Assembly (NCBI GenBank): GCA_963805925.1
Contig: CAWDWB010000005.1
Span: 1-64,000 of the forward strand
Direction: 5' to 3'
Origin: CAMPKL01 sp963805925
GTDB lineage: Bacteria; Acidobacteriota; Terriglobia; Bryobacterales; UBA6623
DNA length: 64,000 nt
The notes beneath the pieces are model-generated. The model saw nothing but the letters and a program-made list of their open reading frames with translations. It did no database searches and was not told the origin of the DNA. A program made the position numbers and the translations under genes. Position 1 is the first letter of the stretch, and every line of letters starts with the position of its first letter. Positions 7,009 through 15,119 of this stretch are shown piece after piece.

Positions 7009-7848
7009 ATGGCACAATTACCGCGCTGTCACGGACAGCAAATACATTTGCATTTTCGTTCCAAAGCTTGGATTGCGGCCTTGGTGGTTGTCAGTCCAGT
7101 CGCGGTAGGCGGGGTGTATGTCGTCGATCATGCGTTATTCTGGCGTGCTGAGCGTAACTACCTTCGCAAATCAGTTAGCGAGCACGACGCAACCCCTCTG
7201 CCCTTGGCCGTGACGAAAGTACTTTTCATGGGTGACTCAATTGCGGCTGGCTTCCCTTTCTCTTTGCTGCTGCCTCGATCGGTGACCGTTGTCAATGGTG
7301 GCGTAGGAGGCGACCTTGTCGTTGAGGTTCGAGAGCGCCTTCGAGAACGAGACCTTGAACTCTTTAATGTCATCGTCCTAGAAGGCGGAACAAACGATAT
7401 TCGGGCGGCCGTGAATCGAGGCGAGCAGGTTGACGCAGTCGTTGCAAGGATCGTTCGCGCTTACCGCGAAATGAGCGCCGAAGCCGGGTCGGCCCGGTCC
7501 GTCGTCATGGCGATACCGCCGGAGACGCAGCCATTTCTTCTTCCGCTGTCGCAGGCGGTCGGGTACGGTTCGTCGGAAGAGATAGAGAAGATCAATAGGT
7601 ACGTTGAGACCGCAAACCGGAGCCTTAAACAGCTCTGCGAGGAAACTGAGACTGCCTTTCTCGACGCCCATCAAGTGCTTTCCGAAGACGGGGGGAGACT
7701 TGATCGCCGATTCGCGGCGGCGGATGGATACCACATCAATTATCTGGGCTATGGTGTGTTGGCAAAGGAGTTGATCGGCTCCCTGGCCACCGTATCGGCC
7801 CAAGCCGAAATGCCCTCGTCCGAAGGTGCCACCTGGATATCGCGGTAA
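7009..7848 (+). CDS. SGNH/GDSL-type hydrolase, membrane anchored
   Basis: A 279-residue protein with one N-terminal hydrophobic segment (about residues 20-38), then an SGNH hydrolase domain. Block I is FMGDSIAAG (Ser near residue 77), block II VNGGVGGD, block III LEGGTNDI (Gly/Asn near 126-130) and block V DGYHINYLGYG with the catalytic Asp/His. Such enzymes remove or move acyl groups on sugars or lipids; the anchor suggests action at the periplasmic face. I chose the ATG at 7009 over an upstream TTG. It lies between two direct repeats together with an acyltransferase gene, so both may act on the same surface glycan, but that is inference. Confidence 0.8.
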   Translation: MAQLPRCHGQQIHLHFRSKAWIAALVVVSPVAVGGVYVVDHALFWRAERNYLRKSVSEHDATPLPLAVTKVLFMGDSIAAGFPFSLLLPRSVTVVNGGVGGDLVVEVRERLRERDLELFNVIVLEGGTNDIRAAVNRGEQVDAVVARIVRAYREMSAEAGSARSVVMAIPPETQPFLLPLSQAVGYGSSEEIEKINRYVETANRSLKQLCEETETAFLDAHQVLSEDGGRLDRRFAAADGYHINYLGYGVLAKELIGSLATVSAQAEMPSSEGATWISR

Positions 7849-7919
7849 AGCCTGGGTCGTCTAACTGGCCGGCAGCAAGTGCATTCAGCGTTCATCAGCA
7901 GGGCCTTCGGCGTTTGCAG

Positions 7920-8957
7920 CTAATGGCGAGGTGCAAGGCGTTCTTTCAATTCGAGGATAGGCTGCTCGAAATACTTCCACGACAGCATCGCAAGCAGCAC
8001 GGCGGCGACCGTGGTGGCCACGCCCAGGGGAATGACGGTGAGCGGGTCTCGCGAAGGATACAGTTGTTGCCCATAGTACAGAATCGGGAAGTGGAACAGA
8101 TAAACTCCATAGGAAATGTGCCCCAGTGCGACCAGGCCAGGAGTGGCTGTCAACAATCGCTGCGGCAATGACTCCCGTTCTGAGGCGACTGCGATCCAAA
8201 CCAGTGCGGCGCAGCCACCGGTAACGGCCGCATAGCCTAGCGTATACATCGTAAGAGTCGGATTATTCGAAACGCTAAAGTAGCCTGTTGATGCCAGGCC
8301 GAACACGACGATGGCAGACAATAATAGGAGTGACCACGACCATTGGCGCCCGGCGTTCAGCCGAAGTGTTCCCTCGTCCTCAAAGCAAGCCAGCGCACTC
8401 CCCACCAGCAATCCGTCACATCGTGCCAGGATATTGAAATTGGCAAACGCGATGCCGCCTTCGCTCGAAAGCGCCAGACACCTCGCGAACAGCGGAATCG
8501 CCAATCCTCCGAGCGCTATGAATTTCAGTCGCCTGGTTGACGCGGCAAGTACGACGATCGGCCAAACCAAATAGAACTGCTCTTCAACCGCAAGGGACCA
8601 GGTATGGTCAAGAAACGGTGTATTTGGGTTTAGAAACTTGAAATCCGCCAGATACCCTGCGTGCCACAGCATTTGGGCCATGGGCATAGCGGTTACGCAA
8701 TAGGAGATCGCCAGAAGGGCGTAATAAGGAGGAAAGATTCTAAGAGACCTGCGAACGTAAAACGATCTGAAGTAATCTTTGGAACCTTTCGCGCTAATTA
8801 GAATTCTCGTGATCAAGAAACCGCTGAGCACAAAAAAGAGGTCGACTCCGACCCACCCGCCCGGAATGCCGAAGTTGTGAAACAACAGTACGGCTATGAT
8901 CGCGAGTCCGCGCACTCCGTCTAGGCCGGCTATGCGGCGGCGCAGCGGTCGGTTCAT
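7920..8957 (-). CDS. membrane acyltransferase, family 3 (OafA/NodX-like)
   Basis: A 345-residue integral membrane protein of the acyltransferase-3 family, which O-acylates sugars of surface polysaccharides or antibiotics using an acyl-CoA donor. The start MNRPLRRRIAGLDGVRGLAI contains the typical (L/I)DG.RG.A motif; then LLFHNFG, GWVGVDLFFVLSGFLITRIL, RRSLRIFPPYY and HTWSLAVEEQFYLVWP are all canonical. There are about ten hydrophobic helices. The start is set at ATG 8957 with GGAAG a few bases upstream; the open frame extends further but into the repeat. It lies between the 472-bp repeats, in convergent orientation with the SGNH hydrolase. Confidence 0.9.
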   Translation of the reverse strand: MNRPLRRRIAGLDGVRGLAIIAVLLFHNFGIPGGWVGVDLFFVLSGFLITRILISAKGSKDYFRSFYVRRSLRIFPPYYALLAISYCVTAMPMAQMLWHAGYLADFKFLNPNTPFLDHTWSLAVEEQFYLVWPIVVLAASTRRLKFIALGGLAIPLFARCLALSSEGGIAFANFNILARCDGLLVGSALACFEDEGTLRLNAGRQWSWSLLLLSAIVVFGLASTGYFSVSNNPTLTMYTLGYAAVTGGCAALVWIAVASERESLPQRLLTATPGLVALGHISYGVYLFHFPILYYGQQLYPSRDPLTVIPLGVATTVAAVLLAMLSWKYFEQPILELKERLAPRH

Positions 8958-9256
8958 CACTCTTCCGTTCGTAATCACGTTGTAGGGAGTTGTGCTCCGC
9001 GGTCGTCTTGCGGCGCGCCGGTGTGCGATCCCCAACTCGGACAGGCTCGTCAGGCTGCCACCACCTATCGGTACGCGCTTCAACTCGCGATTGTCAAGGG
9101 CGTAGCAAAAATTGACCAAGGCGGCGCCGGAAGAGTAAACCAGCGTGCGGTGGAACGGCAGCGTACCAATAGAAAAGCTGAAGGCAGAGACGGCGTTTGT
9201 TTGGGGTTCTTGTGGTGACCGGTGACAAGCATTCCAGTACGCCAAAATGGTGCGCT

Positions 9257-9502
9257 TTAGGTCGCATAGGGGTCGCGGAACTTCTGGACGGTGGGCGGCT
9301 GGTAGCGCAGGAATGCGTTGAGGATGTTGACGGGGTCGGCGTCTTGAATGATAAGTCGTCGGTGCTCGTACGGATGAACTGCTCGGTGAAGGTTTTGTCG
9401 AACAGAGTAACCGGCTTTTGGCGCTAGCCGAGCTAGGCCCCGGGTGAGGATTTCGCAGAAGTCTTCGAGCGTGCCGAGGCCGCCGGGCAAGGCTGCGTCG
9501 CA
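9257..9502 (-). pseudogene. decayed C-terminal fragment of a LOG-family gene (copy B)
   Basis: The minus-strand translation ALPGGLGTLEDFCEIL ... EHRRLIIQDADPVNIL ... YQPPTVQKF matches the C-terminal half of the intact LOG protein (15120-15722), down to the aligned stop codon. The segment corresponding to VALLNVDGYYDHLLALFDKSF is scrambled by a 36-bp deletion that copy A shares. No N-terminal half is present; the frame instead runs upstream into unrelated repeat sequence. It preserves more of the 3' end than copy A. Confidence 0.75.
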
Positions 9503-9624
9503 AAACCCTGCTGCTCGCGCGGCCGGGCGTTGGTGGGCGAGGCTTGGCCCTGAGACGGACCATGGGTTTGTGGTTGTTGTGGTTCGTTCAGTAAGAACCG
9601 TCGCCCGACGGGCCTTCTTGCCGT

Positions 9625-9814
9625 AAAACAAGAAAGCCCGCCGGAACGGCGGGCGGATTCCCTTCCAAGCGGGGAACCGGAGATGTCTTTGGGTCGACCC
9701 TAGTTTCTGTTTCGCTCTTACGCTGCGGCTCTTCTGGCTTTGACCGCGCGCCCGAGACCCTGTAACCGCTGCAGCGGCGCCCCTGGCCGTATCTCGCCTA
9801 GCCAGGAATCTTCT
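9625..9814 (-). ncRNA. putative structured RNA, copy 2
   Basis: Same organisation as copy 1, with the 72-nt core at 9655-9726 identical to the other two copies. In the 5' domain the second hairpin reads GCCGCTGCAGCGGT instead of TCCGATGCATCGGA: one A-U pair has become C-G and the outer U-A has become G-U, so pairing is kept. Most differences from copy 1 in this RNA fall in that hairpin. The terminator-like hairpin is GCCCGCCG/CGGCGGGC followed by TTTCTTGTTTT, one pair longer than in copy 1. Confidence 0.6.
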
Positions 9815-9820
9815 AATTCA

Positions 9821-9840
9821 GTTGTAGCATGCCGTGTCAA
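9821..9840 (-). promoter_or_regulatory. promoter-like element of RNA copy 2
   Basis: Identical to the element of copy 1: TTGACA, eight bases, TGC-TACAAC, on the minus strand. The next 148 bases up to the cupin gene (9847-9994) hold nothing recognisable. Confidence 0.4.
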
Positions 9841-9994
9841 GGGGTCCGACCGATTAGGTTGTATTGCGGGCGCACGGCGGTTCACCGCGTAGCGTTTTAG
9901 GATGGCTCCTTTGCCTCCTGGAGTCCCGAAGTTCGAATACAGCATAGTAGCCGCCAACGCGTGACAGCCTGACACGAGGCCGTCCGCGGCGGCG

Positions 9995-10348
9995 TTAGGC
10001 GACCGAACTCAGCGACAGCAAGATAACGCTGTCTTTGAGTGCCTCTACATCGTGAGGGATGGCTGGGTCCAACACAAGAACGTGCCCTGCGGGCAGGTCG
10101 ATCGTCTCGTCGTTCACGGTGAGCTGTACATGCCCCGAAAAGGCGGTGAGGTTCAACCGCATGTCCGTCTGATGCCGCTGGATTTGATGGCCAGACTTCA
10201 GCGCGATCATTACCAGCCGCAGGTCGGGCAGCTTCAGTAAGGTCCGGCTGTTCTGTCCGCGATCTCGCCACAGGGCGGAGTCGCGCAGCAGTTGGGCCTC
10301 CGCGTCAAGGTCGAACGTCGTGCGAGGGATTGTGGCGTCTTCGGTCAT
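9995..10348 (-). CDS. small cupin-domain protein
   Basis: A 117-residue single cupin barrel. HQIQRHQTDMRLNL and the later LPAGHVLVLDPAIPHDVEAL correspond to the two cupin motifs, with histidines that could bind a metal (H.. H in motif 1, H in motif 2); the usual Glu of motif 1 is not obvious. A specific substrate cannot be assigned. It follows the truncated-haemoglobin gene by 21 bases on the same strand and is probably co-transcribed, which suggests a link to nitrosative or oxygen stress. Confidence 0.75.
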   Translation of the reverse strand: MTEDATIPRTTFDLDAEAQLLRDSALWRDRGQNSRTLLKLPDLRLVMIALKSGHQIQRHQTDMRLNLTAFSGHVQLTVNDETIDLPAGHVLVLDPAIPHDVEALKDSVILLSLSSVA

Positions 10349-10369
10349 AGGAAGTTTCTCTAGAAATTC

Positions 10370-10798
10370 TTACGGCAACAGATCTGGGTTTTCCCCAAAT
10401 CCGAGGCGGGAGGCCATCGCAAATCCCATGCGCCGCGCCGTCGCTAGCCAAGCTGCCTTGTCGGCCTCGGAGCAATGAGCGTCTAGCGTCTCGGCAAACA
10501 GATTGAGCCATCGTTCGAAATGCCCGGCAGTCAACTCCGACATCGCGAGGTGCTTCTCAAATGGATTGCCCGTGTACTGCCGGTCGCCCAACAGCACCGT
10601 CGACCAAAACCCGTACATCTTGTTGAGGTGCGGTCCCCATTCACCGATGTGCGCTGCAAATACGGGCCCCAGCATGGAGTCCTGCCGAACTCTGCCATAG
10701 AAGTCGTCCACGACGGCCTGGATCGCCTCCATGTCGACGGCCTTAGAGACGGCGCCGGGGCGAGCATAGGAGGGTCGGATAGAGCTTGTCGGGACCAT
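10370..10798 (-). CDS. group III truncated haemoglobin
   Basis: About 142 residues. VVDDFYGRVRQDSMLGPVFAAHI, WGPHLNKMYGFWSTVLLG, YTGNPFEKH and HFERWLNLFAETLD are the family blocks; the His of HFERW is in the proximal haem-ligand position. Proteins of this group bind O2/NO and are linked to nitric-oxide handling. The open frame begins at 10840, but I prefer ATG 10798 because a dyad lies at 10805-10824; a shorter start at 10732 (MEAIQAV) is also possible. The neighbouring cupin and divergent methyltransferase make a compact three-gene locus. Confidence 0.85.
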   Translation of the reverse strand: MVPTSSIRPSYARPGAVSKAVDMEAIQAVVDDFYGRVRQDSMLGPVFAAHIGEWGPHLNKMYGFWSTVLLGDRQYTGNPFEKHLAMSELTAGHFERWLNLFAETLDAHCSEADKAAWLATARRMGFAMASRLGFGENPDLLP

Positions 10799-10804
10799 GT
10801 CGTT

Positions 10805-10824
10805 AAGTGGTATTGTAGATACTT
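10805..10824. promoter_or_regulatory. imperfect dyad between haemoglobin and methyltransferase genes
   Basis: AAGTGGTATTGTAGATACTT contains GTAT-N5-ATAC flanked by AAGT and TT. It sits between the divergent genes at 10798 and 10852, where an operator would lie. The look is broadly that of sites for Rrf2-type regulators such as NsrR, which often control haemoglobin genes, but the match is loose. Confidence 0.3.
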
Positions 10825-10851
10825 GTTTAAGTTTAGGCAAGGACTCGCCCG

Positions 10852-11547
10852 ATGCGATTGACCTGCCGACCGCACAGGCTAAGCGCGAACGCCCCTTACG
10901 TCTCGGCCTTGCGCTATCGCGTCCTCAACCCGCTCTACGATCTGGTGACGCGCCTCACGACACGGGAGCGGAAATTCCGGAAGGCCCTATTGGCACAGTC
11001 CGATCTGCAGCCGGGATTTGATGTTCTCGATGTCGGCTGCGGCACCGGCACGCTGACATACGCCGCAAATGAGCGCGAGCCTGACGCGCGAGTTGTAGGA
11101 CTGGACGGCGACCGCACCATTCTGGAAATCGCAGCACGAAAGCGGAGCAACCGCGGTCAAGACGTCGTTTTCGCGGAAGGGTTCTGCCACGAACTCCCGT
11201 TCCGAGGACAGTCATTTGATCGCGTACTCTGTTCGCTGCTGCTGCACCACTTGCAGCCGGACGCCAAAGCCGCAACACTCGCCGAGATCCGCCGCGTACT
11301 CCGCCCCGGCGGACAGCTGCACATCGCCGACTGGGGCGCCGCAAGCGGCCCGATCACACGAGCGCTCTTCAAGCCGGTGCAAAAGCTCGACGGTCTCAGC
11401 AACACCAGGGACCATGTCGAGGGCAGGTTGCCAGTCTATATTGCGGACGCGGGGTTTCGCGATGTTCGCGTGCGTTGTGACTTTCATACGGTGTTTGGGG
11501 TTCTGAGTCTCTTCTCGTGCGTCTCTGATCGTCGCGAAGAGAGTTGA
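10852..11547 (+). CDS. class I SAM-dependent methyltransferase (UbiE-like)
   Basis: A 231-residue Rossmann methyltransferase. Motif I is VLDVGCGTGTLTYAA (about residues 58-72), followed by an acidic residue at VVGLDGD, the motif FDRVLCSLLLHHL and LRPGGQLHIADWG. The overall pattern and the C-terminal part (AGFRDVRVRCDFHTVFGVLSL) resemble UbiE/COQ5-like enzymes; the substrate is unknown. It is divergent from the haemoglobin-cupin pair with about 50 bases between the starts, so shared control is possible. Confidence 0.85.
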   Translation: MRLTCRPHRLSANAPYVSALRYRVLNPLYDLVTRLTTRERKFRKALLAQSDLQPGFDVLDVGCGTGTLTYAANEREPDARVVGLDGDRTILEIAARKRSNRGQDVVFAEGFCHELPFRGQSFDRVLCSLLLHHLQPDAKAATLAEIRRVLRPGGQLHIADWGAASGPITRALFKPVQKLDGLSNTRDHVEGRLPVYIADAGFRDVRVRCDFHTVFGVLSLFSCVSDRREES

Positions 11548-11635
11548 ATGAGCGGCAAGTAGGGAGCCGCCAACAGCTAACATGCAGTGGGGGAGCGCCG
11601 ACGGCCGTGGACTCCACTGGCAGGGGCGCGAAATC

Positions 11636-14182
11636 ATGAACAATCCGACTCGCGTTAGCCATCCGATCGTCAACCTGTTGCCGACGGAAATCGAAGGGTT
11701 CGATTCGCTGGCGGAGCTTGCCCTGGATTTGCGGTGGTCCTGGAACCACGCAACGGATGAAGTGTGGCGGACGCTCGATCCCGATCTGTGGTCTGCCACA
11801 CACAACCCTTGGGTTGTCTTGCAGACGGTCTCTCGAAGCCGGATCGAGGGTTTGTTGGCCGATCCCGCGGTTCGCCAGCGGATCGATGAATTGACTGAAG
11901 CTCGCCGGCAAGCGGCCACCGCGGCGGCTTGGTTTCAGCAGAGCCACTCAGAGGCTGATCTCACCTGCGCCGCTTACTTCAGCATGGAGTTCCTGTTGAG
12001 CGAGGCACTGCCCATCTATTCGGGCGGGCTGGGCAACGTGGCCGGCGACCAACTCAAAGCGGCCAGCGATCTGGGTGTGCCGGTGGTCGGCGTGGGATTG
12101 CTCTACCAACAGGGCTACTTTCGCCAAGTGATCGATACGAATGGGAACCAACAGGCCCTGTACCCTTACAACGATCCCGGGCAATTGCCGATCACGCCGT
12201 TGCGCCAACCCAGCGGCGAATGGCTGCGGCTGAAAATTGAGCTGCCTGGCTACTCGGTCTGGCTGCGCGCCTGGCAGGTCCATGTCGGCAGGGTGAAGCT
12301 CTATTTGCTGGACAGCAATGACGCAGCGAACTTCCCCGCCCATCGGGGGATCACGAGCGAGTTGTATGGCGGCGGGCCGGAACTGCGGCTCAAGCAAGAA
12401 ATGCTGCTCGGGATCGGCGGATGGCGGTTGCTCCGGGAGCTGGGCATCCAGCCGGAAATCTGTCACTTGAATGAAGGGCACGCGGCATTCGCGGTGTTGG
12501 AGCGAGCCCGAAACTTCATGGAAGAGACGAAGCAGCCTTTCGAAGCTGCTTTGGCGATTACGAGAGCGGGCAACCTGTTCACGACGCACACAGCGGTGGC
12601 CGCCGGTTTTGACCGCTTCGCTCCGGCGCTGATCGAGCAATACCTGGGGGCATACGCCGAAAACCAGCTCGGCATTGCCGTCGGCGATTTACTTGCGCTG
12701 GGCCGCCAGGACCCGGCCGACTCGGCGGAGCCGTTCAACATGGCCTATCTGGCAATCCGCGGCAGCGGGGCCGTTAACGGAGTGAGCCGCTTGCATGGGG
12801 AAGTGAGCCGACGCCTCTTTCGGCCGCTGTTCCCCCATTGGCCGCAGGACGAAGTCCCGGTCGGACACATTACTAACGGCGTCCACATGCCCACTTGGGA
12901 CTCGGCGCCCGCCGACGATCTGTGGACGGAAACTTGCGGGAAGGACCGTTGGCTGGGGACGACGGAAACTCTGGGTGATGACATTCGCAAGGTCTCTGAC
13001 GCCAAGCTATGGCAGTTCCGCATCGACGCCGGAAAGTCTCTAGTGGAGTACGCCCGCCAACGATTGTCCCTGGACCTAACCGCGACGGGCGCGCCGCCTG
13101 AGGATGCGGAAGCCGCCAAGCAGCTCTTCGACCCCAACGCGCTGACGTTGGGATTCGCACGCCGCTTTGCAAGCTATAAGAGACCGAACCTGCTGCTCCA
13201 CGACCCCGAGCGGCTGCTTCGCCTGCTGAGCGATTCACACCGGCCCGTGCAACTTATCATCGCCGGCAAGGCGCATCCGGCGGACGAGGCTGGACAGGCC
13301 CTGATTCGCGAATGGATGCAGTTCATCCGGCGGCCCGAGACGCGCCCACATGCGATTTTCCTGAGCGACTACGACATGCTGTTGACCCAGCAACTGGTGC
13401 AGGGTGTCGACGTCTGGATCAACACGCCGCGGCGGCCTTGGGAAGCAAGCGGGACGAGCGGAATGAAGGTGCTTGTCAATGGCGGTCTCAACCTGTCGGA
13501 GTTGGACGGTTGGTGGGCGGAGGCCTACACGCCTGAGGTCGGCTGGGCCTTAGGCGACGGCCAGGAGCACGGCGACGACCCGGATTGGGATGCGTCCGAA
13601 GCCGAGGCGCTCTATGACCTGCTCGAACAGCAGGTGATTCCTGAATTTTACGATCGGGACGAGCAGGGTATTCCCACAAAGTGGACCCAGCGGATGCGGG
13701 CGAGCATGGCCCAATTGACGCCCCGTTTCTCTGCCAACCGTACGGTGCGCGAATATACCGAGCAGCACTACCTTCCGGCGGCGGCAACCTACCGCAAGCG
13801 CGCGGCCAGCGAGGGAAGAGCGGATAGTCCCCTGGTCGACTGGCTTAAAGCCGTCGAAAAGGATTGGCCTACGGTGCGTTTTGGAGAAGTTAGGGTCGAG
13901 ACCAATGCCCAACAACACGAGTTTGAGGTGCAGTTGTATCTCGATGGTCTTGACCCGAACGCCGTGTGCGTAGAGTTGTATGCCGACGGCGTGAACGGCG
14001 GCGGCCCGGAGCGTCAGGAGATGGTGCGCGATCGCGAAATGCCAGGGGCGTACGGGGGCTATGCTTATCGCGCGGCAGTGCCCACGACTCGCCCCGCCAG
14101 CGACTATACGGCGCGCGTGACACCGCACTTCGACGGCGTTGCTGTCCCTCTAGAAAACGCGCGAATCGTCTGGCAACGCTAA
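11636..14182 (+). CDS. glgP: alpha-glucan (glycogen/maltodextrin) phosphorylase
   Basis: An 848-residue GT35 enzyme that releases glucose-1-phosphate from alpha-1,4-glucans. The N-terminal LAELALDLRWSWNHATDEVW and MEFLLSEALPIYSGGLGNVAGD are typical of the bacterial alpha-glucan phosphorylase subgroup (TIGR02094-like), HLNEGHAAFAVLER and the PLP-lysine region PWEASGTSGMKVLVNGG follow, then LNLSELDGWW. A C-terminal beta-rich extension (residues about 730-848) is usual for this subgroup. The frame opens at 11582, but ATG 11636 has AGGGG upstream and gives the normal N-terminus. It is a single gene without other glg genes beside it. Confidence 0.93.
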   Translation: MNNPTRVSHPIVNLLPTEIEGFDSLAELALDLRWSWNHATDEVWRTLDPDLWSATHNPWVVLQTVSRSRIEGLLADPAVRQRIDELTEARRQAATAAAWFQQSHSEADLTCAAYFSMEFLLSEALPIYSGGLGNVAGDQLKAASDLGVPVVGVGLLYQQGYFRQVIDTNGNQQALYPYNDPGQLPITPLRQPSGEWLRLKIELPGYSVWLRAWQVHVGRVKLYLLDSNDAANFPAHRGITSELYGGGPELRLKQEMLLGIGGWRLLRELGIQPEICHLNEGHAAFAVLERARNFMEETKQPFEAALAITRAGNLFTTHTAVAAGFDRFAPALIEQYLGAYAENQLGIAVGDLLALGRQDPADSAEPFNMAYLAIRGSGAVNGVSRLHGEVSRRLFRPLFPHWPQDEVPVGHITNGVHMPTWDSAPADDLWTETCGKDRWLGTTETLGDDIRKVSDAKLWQFRIDAGKSLVEYARQRLSLDLTATGAPPEDAEAAKQLFDPNALTLGFARRFASYKRPNLLLHDPERLLRLLSDSHRPVQLIIAGKAHPADEAGQALIREWMQFIRRPETRPHAIFLSDYDMLLTQQLVQGVDVWINTPRRPWEASGTSGMKVLVNGGLNLSELDGWWAEAYTPEVGWALGDGQEHGDDPDWDASEAEALYDLLEQQVIPEFYDRDEQGIPTKWTQRMRASMAQLTPRFSANRTVREYTEQHYLPAAATYRKRAASEGRADSPLVDWLKAVEKDWPTVRFGEVRVETNAQQHEFEVQLYLDGLDPNAVCVELYADGVNGGGPERQEMVRDREMPGAYGGYAYRAAVPTTRPASDYTARVTPHFDGVAVPLENARIVWQR

Positions 14183-14214
14183 TCGCACCGCGCGGCGTAA
14201 GAGGGGACGGTTTG

Positions 14215-14229
14215 AGGACCTGAGGTCCT
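14215..14229. repeat. short palindrome after glgP
   Basis: AGGACC-TGA-GGTCCT, preceded by GAGGGGACGG, a G-rich motif like that before the third RAYT fragment. There is no T-run, so a REP-like repeat is more likely than a terminator. Nothing else is visible in 14183-14359. Confidence 0.3.
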
Positions 14230-14359
14230 GAAGGCCTGAAGGGAGTGTTTCTCTTTTGCACCACAATTTAGGTGTCGGCCCACGAGATTGGTCACCGCGG
14301 GGATCGAAAGAATCGAGCGGGACAGGCTCCTGACTCTCGCTAGCAGGCTTCGCCGGAGG

Positions 14360-15070
14360 TCAACCAGCCGACAGAAGTTCGTGCAGGGTGACGAAGCGGT
14401 AGCCTTGTTGGCGCAGGCGCTCGACGAACAAGGGGATGGCCGCGCGGGACTGTAGGCGGCTGTCATACATCACATGCAGCAGGATGATGGAGCCGGGACG
14501 GACGCGGTCGGCGACGTGAGCGGCCATAGCCTCGGGGTCGTCACTGATATCTGCGATAGAGTCGGGCTCGATGTCCCACAGAAGCGTAGGGCGGCCGGCT
14601 TGGTACAGGTAGCGCGGTACTACGAACAAGCGGCTTCCGTAGGGCGGCCGAAAGTATATCGGGTCCGATTCGCCGGCGAGGCGTATCAAGGTGTCGGTCT
14701 TCTCGATTTCCTCGCGTACGAAAGCAGGCGACCGCAGCACCATACGCTGATGGCTGTATGAGTGGTTGGCGAGTTGGTGCCCGGCCTCGATGATTCGACG
14801 ACCGAGTTCGGGATGCGCTGCCAAGTCGGAACCAATCAGGAAGAATGTGGCGGGCGCACCGAGTTCGTCGAGCAGAGCCAGGGTGGCCTCGGTTCCCGCT
14901 GGCGTGGGGCCATCGTCGAGGGTAAGGGCAACGAGCTTCTCGGTTGTTTCGGCGTGGGTGATCAGTCCGCCATATAGTTGAAGCGAGCGAGATCGACTAA
15001 GACGCCAGGCTCCGTACGTCATGAGGAGCAGCGCTGCACATGACAGGAGGATGAGGCGGAGGGTTCGCAT
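14360..15070 (-). CDS. polysaccharide deacetylase (NodB homology, CE4), secreted or anchored
   Basis: A 236-residue protein with an N-terminal hydrophobic segment (residues about 3-22: LRLILLSCAALLLMTYGAW) and a NodB domain that deacetylates N-acetylated sugars, probably peptidoglycan or another cell-surface polymer. Motif 1 is LTLDDGPTP (the catalytic Asp pair), motif 2 HSYSHQ (zinc histidines), motif 3 FRPPYGSR, motif 4 LLWDIEPDS and motif 5 ILLHVM. All metal ligands appear present. It is transcribed alone, upstream of the LOG gene 3' end (49-base gap). Confidence 0.9.
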   Translation of the reverse strand: MRTLRLILLSCAALLLMTYGAWRLSRSRSLQLYGGLITHAETTEKLVALTLDDGPTPAGTEATLALLDELGAPATFFLIGSDLAAHPELGRRIIEAGHQLANHSYSHQRMVLRSPAFVREEIEKTDTLIRLAGESDPIYFRPPYGSRLFVVPRYLYQAGRPTLLWDIEPDSIADISDDPEAMAAHVADRVRPGSIILLHVMYDSRLQSRAAIPLFVERLRQQGYRFVTLHELLSAG

Positions 15071-15119
15071 GGGAGTGTTCGTCCTAGGATATAGCGCGGG
15101 AGAAGGTGGGAATGGAGCG

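Larger units (their letters stand above)
9375..9846. repeat. 472-bp direct repeat, copy B
   Basis: Partner of 6363-6834. The two copies bracket 2.5 kb carrying the SGNH hydrolase and acyltransferase genes. The 5' boundary is inside the LOG fragment, the 3' boundary after GGGGTC beyond the RNA promoter. The stretch 8958-9256 next to it holds no gene that I can recognise. Confidence 0.85.

Noticed and set aside
7920..9563. A 547-aa version of the acyltransferase
   Set aside because: The upstream 200 residues are low-complexity translation of repeat DNA; the family start MNRPLRRRIAGLDGVRG has its own Shine-Dalgarno.
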